Shown here piece by piece: positions 58,355-64,000 of a stretch of 64,000 bases of DNA. The position numbers and the translations under genes are program-made. The notes below the pieces were generated by a model. The model was not told the DNA's origin. It saw only the letters and a list, made by a program, of their open reading frames with translations, and did no database searches. Each line of letters begins with the position of its first letter. The stretch's first letter is position 1. Location of the stretch: positions 186,001 to 250,000 of the forward strand of contig NZ_JIAW01000005.1 of the NCBI RefSeq assembly GCF_000620625.1. The letters are read 5' to 3'. The stretch comes from Mycobacterium sp. URHB0044. Its GTDB lineage: Bacteria; Actinomycetota; Actinomycetes; Mycobacteriales; Mycobacteriaceae.

Positions 58355-58759
58355 CTACAGCGTCGCGGTGAGCGGGCCGGTTCCCTGGCAGGTGGACCGG
58401 GGTGGGTTGCCGGTCAACACGCACCCACGCCCCGTCGCGGTGTAAGTGGCGCCGGGCCGGTACGGCGCGTAGTACACCTGGGCGGTGAGGATTCCCTCAC
58501 CCACGTCGCACTGTTCGGACGACTCGCTGCCCTGCATCTGGATGCACGCCACCGACGAGATGGTCTCGGCGCCGACTCCACACGCAGCCGCCTGGACCGT
58601 CGCCGTCACCATGTCCCGGCCCGACACCTGGACGACGTGGGGCGGCGACAGGGTGAACGCGCACGGTGCGGGATCCGTCTCTGCGGCGGCCACCGCGGCG
58701 GGCAGCAGGGCCACGCCGAGCATCGTCGCGGCGCAGGCAACGAGGACGCGTCGGACCAT
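58355..58759 (-). CDS. Small secreted protein with several Cys
   Basis: The 134-residue protein has a signal peptide ('LVACAATMLGVALLPAAVAA', cleavage near residue 25) and a mature domain with six Cys ('APCAFTLSPP', 'AACGVGAETISSVACIQMQG', 'EQCDVGEG', 'GRGCVLTGNPPRSTC'), probably disulfide-bonded. I recognise no domain. The ATG at 58759 has no strong ribosome-binding site; the frame upstream is not coding. It is followed by the terminator-like hairpin. Confidence 0.72.
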   Translation of the reverse strand: MVRRVLVACAATMLGVALLPAAVAAAETDPAPCAFTLSPPHVVQVSGRDMVTATVQAAACGVGAETISSVACIQMQGSESSEQCDVGEGILTAQVYYAPYRPGATYTATGRGCVLTGNPPRSTCQGTGPLTATL

Positions 58760-58773
58760 TAACGGATGGTAGG

Positions 58774-59463
58774 TCACCGCGGTACCCGTTCGTCGACGAT
58801 GAACAGGATCAGTGTGACGGCCAGCGTCCCTGCCGCCAGCCAGATCGCGTGCGCCCCCCAGGCGCGGCTGGCGAAGGCGCCGATCAACGCTCCCCCGGCG
58901 AAGGCGAGGATGACGGTGCCGTAGATGCCACACGCGCGGCGCGCCGCGGCGCTCCTCTCGACGAACCCGTCGTAGCCGGATTCGACGAACCGCATCAGGT
59001 TTCCCGTCGTGGCAACGGGCAGGTAGGCGAGGTCGCCGATGTTGCGGAACAGACCCATCTGGACGGCCGCGAGGAAAGCGATCGGCACCGTGACGTAGTT
59101 GTGGGCCACGGTCACCGGGACGAACCCGATTGCACCGAGCACGATTACCTGCACGCCGATGGCCCATCGCAAGGGATGCGTCACGATCCGGTCGGCCCGC
59201 CCCGACTTGACGTGGGAGGCGAGCCAGATGCCGACGACGAACGCCAGAATGGGCCATACGTGGGCCATGGCCGCCATCAGCTTGCGCTCGGAGAGGTCGA
59301 TCGCGAAGAAGATCACGTTGCCGGTTTGAACGTTCGCGAACACGCCGCCGCGGACGTAGAACGTATGCGCATCCATGAACCCGTTGGTGAGCGTGAGCAG
59401 CAGCGCGAACCACAGCGTCCTGGTCCGTTCGGTGTCGTTGGGGCCCGGCGGCGCATCGCCCAT
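58774..59463 (-). CDS. DUF1275 (YoaK-like) membrane protein
   Basis: The 229-residue protein has six membrane helices and the DUF1275 pattern: 'LTNGFMDAHTFYVRGGVFAN', 'QTGNVIFFAIDL', and 'MGLFRNIGDLAYLPVATTGN'. The family is widespread, uncharacterised and often described as putative transporters. Start ATG 59463. It lies 14 bases upstream of the small secreted protein gene on the same strand. Confidence 0.85.
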   Translation of the reverse strand: MGDAPPGPNDTERTRTLWFALLLTLTNGFMDAHTFYVRGGVFANVQTGNVIFFAIDLSERKLMAAMAHVWPILAFVVGIWLASHVKSGRADRIVTHPLRWAIGVQVIVLGAIGFVPVTVAHNYVTVPIAFLAAVQMGLFRNIGDLAYLPVATTGNLMRFVESGYDGFVERSAAARRACGIYGTVILAFAGGALIGAFASRAWGAHAIWLAAGTLAVTLILFIVDERVPR

Positions 59464-59499
59464 CGAGACAACCTAACCGGCGTGTGGCGTCGGTGGTGG

Positions 59500-60606
59500 C
59501 TACTGTGCGCCGAGGGCGCTGAGCATGCCCGCCGCCGATCGGGGCCACGGGAACTGCTCGGCGCGCCGCCGTGCGTGACTCCTGCGCAGCGGTTCCGGCC
59601 TGCCGATGATCGAGGTCACCGCATGCGCGATGGCCTGCGGATCGTTGTCGGTCGCGGCTCCGCTGTCGGTGGTGAGGATCTCGGCCAGTGCCGACGTCCT
59701 CGAAACGACGGCCGGTGTGCCGCAGGCCAATGCCTCCAGGGCGGCCAACCCGAAGGTCTCGTGCGGGCCGGGCGCCAGGGCTACGTCGGCCGACGCCAGG
59801 ATGCCTGCCACGGTTTCTCGGCACCCGACGTATCCGGTGAAGTCGACCGGCAGCCGCGCGGCCTGGCGCTCCAGCCTGTTGCGCAACGGGCCCTCGCCAA
59901 CGATCACGAGGCGGGCGTCGACACCGGAATCGCGCAGCGCGGCAACGGTATCGATGCTGCGATGGGCGTGCTTCTCGACCGAGAGCCTGCCGCAGTGCAC
60001 CAACAAGGTCTGTCCCGGTTCCGCCCATTGCCGCCGCACCGCGTCACACCGGTGCCGGGGATGGAACTGTTCCAGGTCGACGCCGAGGGGCACGGTAACC
60101 GCGTTGTGGGCTGCGATTCGGTCGAATTCCTCGCGCGCGAAAGCCGTCGTGCACACCACCGCGTCGTAGTTGGCGGCGGTCCGTCGGTTCGCCGCGTCGG
60201 CGGCGGCACGGGCGATTCGGCGCGGAAGCACTTGTCCGAGTAGACGATCGAGACGCTCGTGCGAGATCATCACGGTGGCGACGTCATGGCGACGGCCCCA
60301 CGGGCCGAGCGACCGCAGCGTGAGGCGATCGGACACCTCCAACGCGTCGGGTTCCAGCCGTCCGAGCAGTGTGGTGACCGGTCCGGGAAGCACGGCACGG
60401 TAGCCGCCGGTGAACGGAATCAGCCTGGCGGGCAGCGAGATTCGCCTGACCCCCGACGGCAGACGCTGCGCTTCGGCACGTGCTCCCGGGACCAGGAGGT
60501 ACACCTCGTGCCCGGCAGCGCAGTACTCCGCGCCCAGCCGGTCCACCGCGGTCCGCAGCCCTCCCGAGCGCGGGCCGTAGAAGTTTGCGACCTGAACGAC
60601 CCGCAT
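59500..60606 (-). CDS. GT4-family glycosyltransferase (PimB-like)
   Basis: The 368-residue protein has the GT-B fold of family 4 glycosyltransferases. 'FYGPRSGGLRTAVDRLGAEY' begins the N-domain, and 'VHCGRLSVEKHAHRSIDTV' and 'GPHETFGLAALEALACGTPA' are the nucleotide-sugar region with the EX7E motif. It probably transfers mannose or another hexose to a lipid or glycan; PimB-like acceptors are only a suggestion. Start ATG 60606. It lies between the dienelactone-hydrolase gene and the DUF1275 gene on the minus strand. Confidence 0.88.
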   Translation of the reverse strand: MRVVQVANFYGPRSGGLRTAVDRLGAEYCAAGHEVYLLVPGARAEAQRLPSGVRRISLPARLIPFTGGYRAVLPGPVTTLLGRLEPDALEVSDRLTLRSLGPWGRRHDVATVMISHERLDRLLGQVLPRRIARAAADAANRRTAANYDAVVCTTAFAREEFDRIAAHNAVTVPLGVDLEQFHPRHRCDAVRRQWAEPGQTLLVHCGRLSVEKHAHRSIDTVAALRDSGVDARLVIVGEGPLRNRLERQAARLPVDFTGYVGCRETVAGILASADVALAPGPHETFGLAALEALACGTPAVVSRTSALAEILTTDSGAATDNDPQAIAHAVTSIIGRPEPLRRSHARRRAEQFPWPRSAAGMLSALGAQ

Positions 60607-60684
60607 GACTCAAGCAGAACGTGGGCGGATGTGCGTTGATGAACGGTCGTTGAACGGCCACCTGAATGCGCGGTGAACAGCCGC

Positions 60685-61596
60685 CTAGCCCAGGTGCTTG
60701 GTGAACCAGTCCTGCACGCGCTTCCACGCATCGGCGGCCGCCGTCGGGTCATACCGTTCCCCGGTGTCGTTGAAGAACGCGTGATCGGCACCGGGCTCGA
60801 CGACCAGTTCGTGCACCATCCCCGCCTTGGTGAGCGCCTGCTCCGCGGCGTCCTTCGTCGCGTTCACGCGGGCGTCCTTCTCGCCGTAGAAGCCGAGCAC
60901 CGCGACGTCCTTCGACCCGGTGAAGTCGGCGCCGTCAGGGAGTGGGCCGTAGAACGGGACGGCCGCCGCCAGCTGCGGCTCTCCCGACGCCAGCAGCTGC
61001 CACACCAGCCCACCGCCCATGCAGAAGCCGACGGCTGCGACCTTCACCCCGGGGGCGCGGCGCTGCAACTCCTCCACCCCGGACTTCAGGTTGGCGACGA
61101 ACTCGGCAGGCGGGATCTTGCTGAGGGCGGCCGTGGCCTGCGCCGGATCGGTGAAGGTGGCCGTTCCACCCTGCGCGGAGAGCAGGTCGATGGCCAGGGC
61201 CGAGTAGCCAATGCCGGCGAACCGGCCGGCGACCGAACGCACCCAGTCGTTGAGCCCCTTGTTCTCGTGGATGACCAGCACCGCGCCCTTCGGGCTCTGC
61301 GCCGGCGCCCAGGCTCCTTGCAGTTGGCCCTGCGGCCCGGCCCATGTGACGGCCTCGGTGGGCACCGTGTTCTCCGAGCCGGGCGGTGGTGCACTCTCGG
61401 TGGCCGCGCCGGTGGAGGTGGCCGGTGCATCGGCGGTGGGTTCCCGGCTCTCCCCGCACGCCGCGATGAGCGCGCTCGCCGCCGTGGCGCCGACGCCGAT
61501 CAACGCCAAGCGGCGCAACGCCTCCCGTCTGGACAGCAACCCGTCCACGTGATCGGTGGCAATCTCCTCTGCAATGTAGCGCTGTAGCGGGGTCAC
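60685..61596 (-). CDS. Dienelactone hydrolase-like lipoprotein (Tat type)
   Basis: This ~303-residue protein carries a twin-arginine-like signal ('SRREALRRLALIGVG') ending in a lipobox 'LIAAC' (Cys47), so it is likely folded before export and anchored as a lipoprotein. The catalytic core is a dienelactone hydrolase fold with Cys nucleophile in 'VGFCMGGG', Asp in 'GEKDARV' and His in 'ADHAFFND'. The natural substrate outside the membrane is not known. I start at GTG 61596; a longer ATG start would put extra residues before the signal. It is divergent from the SDR gene. Confidence 0.84.
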   Translation of the reverse strand: MTPLQRYIAEEIATDHVDGLLSRREALRRLALIGVGATAASALIAACGESREPTADAPATSTGAATESAPPPGSENTVPTEAVTWAGPQGQLQGAWAPAQSPKGAVLVIHENKGLNDWVRSVAGRFAGIGYSALAIDLLSAQGGTATFTDPAQATAALSKIPPAEFVANLKSGVEELQRRAPGVKVAAVGFCMGGGLVWQLLASGEPQLAAAVPFYGPLPDGADFTGSKDVAVLGFYGEKDARVNATKDAAEQALTKAGMVHELVVEPGADHAFFNDTGERYDPTAAADAWKRVQDWFTKHLG

Positions 61597-61664
61597 GTTG
61601 GCGAGTATGCCTGTGTCTGCTGAACTGCGGTTGGAGAAGTGCTGGACAGCGAATACTGATCCGC

Positions 61665-62588
61665 ATGGCCAGTCCAACCGCCCGAAACGCCCTCCAGGGC
61701 CGCGTTGCCGTCGTCGCCGGAGCCACTCGCGGCGCCGGTCGTGGGATCGCCGCGGCGCTCGGTGAGGCGGGGGCGACGGTCATCTGCACCGGCCGCAGCA
61801 GTAGGACGGGCGATCTGAAGTCCGACTACGACCGGCCGGAGACCATCGAGGAGACGGCCGAACTCGTCACGGACCTCGGTGGCGTCGGCATCGCCATCGC
61901 GGTCGACCACTTGGACGGCGCTCAGGTGCGCGGTCTCGCCGACCGGCTGCGCACCGACTACGGCGCCATCGACATCCTGGTCAACGACATCTGGGGCGCC
62001 GAAGTACTGAAGGGACCGCCGTCGACGTGGAACCTGCCGATGTGGGAACTCGATCTGAACGCCGGCCTGCGCACCGTGCGTCTCGGGGTCGAGACGCACC
62101 TGATCACGTCGCACTGTCTGCTACCGCTGCTCGTCGCGCGGCCGGGCGGACTGTTGGTCGAGGTGACCGACGGGACGGCCGAGTTCAACGCCCAGAACTA
62201 CCGGATCTCCGTCTTCTACGACCTCGCGAAGGTGGCGGTGAACCGGATCGCCTTCAGTCAGGGGCACGACCTGGCGCCGTTCGGCGGGACCGCAGTGGCG
62301 GTGACGCCGGGCTGGCTGCGCTCGGAGATCATGCTCGACAACTACTGCGTCACCGAGGAGAACTGGCGCGCCGCCATGGAACCCAGGGGCGAGGGCTACC
62401 CCACCGCCCCTTCCGCGTTCACCGAGTCCGAGACTCCACGGTTCGTCGGGCGTGGCGTTGCGGCGATCGCGTCGGACCCTCGTCGGGCGCGTTGGAATCA
62501 GCGTTCGGCGAGTTCAGCGCAGCTCGCCCGCGAGTACGGCTTCACCGACGTCGACGGGCGTCAACCCGACGCCTGGTTCGAAGAGTAG
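61665..62588 (+). CDS. Short-chain dehydrogenase/reductase
   Basis: The 307-residue SDR has a cofactor motif 'AGATRGAGRG' (18-27) and the active-site YxxxK in 'FYDLAKVAV'. The Ser position is in 'VEVTDGTAEF', where Asp-Gly-Thr replaces the usual Ser; related actinobacterial SDRs share this. It has a C-terminal extension of about 50 residues beyond the core. It reduces or oxidises an unknown alcohol or ketone with NAD(P)H. It is divergent from the dienelactone-hydrolase gene and followed by the amidohydrolase. Confidence 0.84.
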   Translation: MASPTARNALQGRVAVVAGATRGAGRGIAAALGEAGATVICTGRSSRTGDLKSDYDRPETIEETAELVTDLGGVGIAIAVDHLDGAQVRGLADRLRTDYGAIDILVNDIWGAEVLKGPPSTWNLPMWELDLNAGLRTVRLGVETHLITSHCLLPLLVARPGGLLVEVTDGTAEFNAQNYRISVFYDLAKVAVNRIAFSQGHDLAPFGGTAVAVTPGWLRSEIMLDNYCVTEENWRAAMEPRGEGYPTAPSAFTESETPRFVGRGVAAIASDPRRARWNQRSASSAQLAREYGFTDVDGRQPDAWFEE

Positions 62589-62652
62589 ACAAATATCGGA
62601 ATCTGTTCACTTTTTCGTTGACACCGCCGTCGGCACGCTGTTCCATGGCGGA

Positions 62653-64000
62653 GTGACCTACGACACGATCATCCGCAACGGCCGCTGGTTCGATGGCACC
62701 GGCGCCGCGTCAGCGGTACGCAATCTGGGCATTCGCGGCGGCCACGTGGTGGCGATCTCCGCCGACCCATTGGACGAGACGGGTTGCGCGGAGGTCATCG
62801 ATGCCACCGACAAGTGGGTGCTGCCCGGCATGCTCGACATCCACACCCATTACGACGTCGAGGTGCTCGACGGCCCCGCACTGAGCGAATCGCTGCGCCA
62901 CGGCGTCACGACCGTGATGCTCGGATCCTGCTCGCTGTCGACCGTCCACATCGACGGCGTGGACGCCGGGGACATCTTCGGCCGCGTCGAGGCGATCCCG
63001 CGAGAACACGTCATCGAGGCCATCAACCGCCACAAGACGTGGAACAACTTCGAGGAGTACGTCAGGGCGCTCGAATCCCGTCCGCTCGGCGCGAACGTCG
63101 CCGCGTTCATCGGGCACTCGGACATGCGGGCCGCGGTGATGGGCCTCGACCGCGCCACCACGAAGACCGAACGCCCCACGAAGGGCGAGCAGGCCCGGAT
63201 GGAGCGGATGCTCAAGGAGGCGCTCGATGCCGGCGTCGTCGGGATGTCGTCACAGCAGCTGCTGTTCGACAAGCTGGACGGCGACGTCTGCCGCTCCCGC
63301 ACGCTGCCGTCCACGTACGCGAAGCCGCGCGAACTGCGGCGGCTGAAGTCGCTGCTGCGCCGGGCCGGGCGCGTTCTGCAGTCCGGCCCCGACATTCAGA
63401 ACCCGCTGAACCTCGGTTCGCAGGTGGCCCAGTCGCTGGGCATCTTCCGGAATCCACTCAAGACCAGCCTGCTGTCAGCCGCCGACGTGAAGTCCAACCC
63501 GTACGCGGTGCTGATGATGGGACCGGTGTCGCGGTTCGTCAATCGGCTCGGCGGCAACTTCCGCTGGCAGCATCTGCCGGTGCCGTTCGAGGTCTACGCC
63601 GACGGCATCGACCTGGTGATCTTCGAGGAGTTCGGGGCCGGTGCCGCGGCTTTGCACCTGCGCGACGAGGTGGAACTCAACGCGCTGATGCGCGACGAGG
63701 ACTACCGGCGCCGGTTCCGCAAGGAATACGAGAGCAAGTTCGGCGTGCGGGTCTGGCACCGCGACTTCTTCGACGCCGACATCGTGGCCTGCCCGGACGA
63801 ATCCGTCGTCGGCAAGTCGTTCGGCGAGGTCGGCCGCGAGCGGGGCGGCCTGCACCCCGTCGACGCGTTCCTCGACCTGGTGCTTGAGCACGGCAGGTCG
63901 CTGCGGTGGCGCACCACGATCTCCAACCACCGACCCGAGGTGCTGAAGAAGTTGGCCCGCGAACCCGGGATCCAGATGGGGTTCTCGGACGCCGGCGCCC
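62653..64000 (+). CDS. N-acyl-D-amino-acid deacylase-like amidohydrolase (cut by window edge)
   Basis: About 449 codons are visible and the gene continues past the right edge. It is a metal-dependent amidohydrolase: 'LPGMLDIHTHYD' carries the metal His pair (His64, His66), and further parts match D-aminoacylase/dihydroorotase-like enzymes that hydrolyse N-acyl or cyclic amides. The start is GTG 62653; ribosome-binding sequence is weak. It lies 64 bases after the SDR stop and may be co-transcribed with it. Confidence 0.85.
   Translation, partial: MTYDTIIRNGRWFDGTGAASAVRNLGIRGGHVVAISADPLDETGCAEVIDATDKWVLPGMLDIHTHYDVEVLDGPALSESLRHGVTTVMLGSCSLSTVHIDGVDAGDIFGRVEAIPREHVIEAINRHKTWNNFEEYVRALESRPLGANVAAFIGHSDMRAAVMGLDRATTKTERPTKGEQARMERMLKEALDAGVVGMSSQQLLFDKLDGDVCRSRTLPSTYAKPRELRRLKSLLRRAGRVLQSGPDIQNPLNLGSQVAQSLGIFRNPLKTSLLSAADVKSNPYAVLMMGPVSRFVNRLGGNFRWQHLPVPFEVYADGIDLVIFEEFGAGAAALHLRDEVELNALMRDEDYRRRFRKEYESKFGVRVWHRDFFDADIVACPDESVVGKSFGEVGRERGGLHPVDAFLDLVLEHGRSLRWRTTISNHRPEVLKKLAREPGIQMGFSDAGA

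Noticed and set aside
60607..60684. Repeated TGAACGG words before the glycosyltransferase
   Set aside because: Spacing is irregular (two close copies and one degenerate) and there is no symmetry, so I do not call an operator.
1..64000. tRNA, rRNA, insertion sequence or prophage
   Set aside because: I looked for cloverleaf signatures, transposase motifs and terminal inverted repeats and found none that held up.

Overview
The window is high-GC DNA from an actinobacterium, almost certainly a fast-growing mycobacterium (Mycolicibacterium or a close relative). I base this on protein families I recognise: close matches to M. tuberculosis CYP125 and CYP124, an Mpt53/DsbE thiol protein next to its CcdA partner, a TetR gene followed by a molybdopterin oxidoreductase as in Rv0196-Rv0197, a mycolic-acid-type methyltransferase, a CinA protein, an F420-type luciferase-like oxidoreductase, a DUF7159 protein and KstR-type operator sequences. 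All identifications come from reading the sequence; no database search was run. I saw no rRNA, tRNA, CRISPR array, insertion sequence or phage gene.

Layout. 1-2949: a tight minus-strand operon (HD-domain protein, MFS transporter, NADP-dependent oxidoreductase, lipoprotein cut by the window edge). 3262-6583: three alpha/beta hydrolases. 6583-11829: a minus-strand run of CinA, a choline-kinase-like phosphotransferase, a dimethylglycine/sarcosine-dehydrogenase-like flavoenzyme, a small membrane protein and an FrsA-like hydrolase. 11932-16890: DedA protein, small conserved protein, GT87-type mannosyltransferase and a large secreted or anchored GH2 glycosidase. 16986-24472: a TetR/dehalogenase-like pair, a hydroxysteroid-dehydrogenase-like SDR and a dihydrodipicolinate-reductase-like enzyme around a KstR box, an anti-sigma/antagonist pair, an HAD phosphatase, a BFD ferredoxin pair, and a nitronate-monooxygenase family gene with its own KstR box. 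24600-31408: the Rv0196/Rv0197-like pair, a TetR/DUF2867 pair, a proline-rich exported protein and a CYP125 gene with a near-KstR box.

31527-38832: MmyB-type regulator, FadR-type GntR regulator coupled to a sterol-desaturase family enzyme, an L,D-transpeptidase, envelope proteins and a POT transporter. 38923-47008: threonine-dehydratase-like enzyme, a thioesterase-agmatinase pair, DCC protein, mycolic-acid methyltransferase, the CcdA-Mpt53 pair, an F420 enzyme, a truncated SRPBCC gene and a Gly/Asn-rich secreted protein. 47549-53025: a Baeyer-Villiger monooxygenase divergent from CYP124, then a FAD monooxygenase and TetR. 53128-57165: hemerythrin-like protein and a giant SARP/ATPase regulator. 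57342-64000: a cupredoxin lipoprotein, secreted and membrane proteins, a GT4 glycosyltransferase, a dienelactone-hydrolase lipoprotein, an SDR and an amidohydrolase that runs off the right edge.

The main themes are sterol/branched-lipid oxidation scattered outside the classical cholesterol cluster (CYP125, CYP124, BVMO, SDR, KstR-type boxes), envelope biogenesis, and many regulator-target pairs whose operators can be seen. Three genes appear to lack an ATG, GTG or TTG at the place where the ribosome-binding site or gene coupling would put the start. A triple 11-bp repeat upstream of the hemerythrin gene has the layout of a SARP binding site and lies near a SARP gene.
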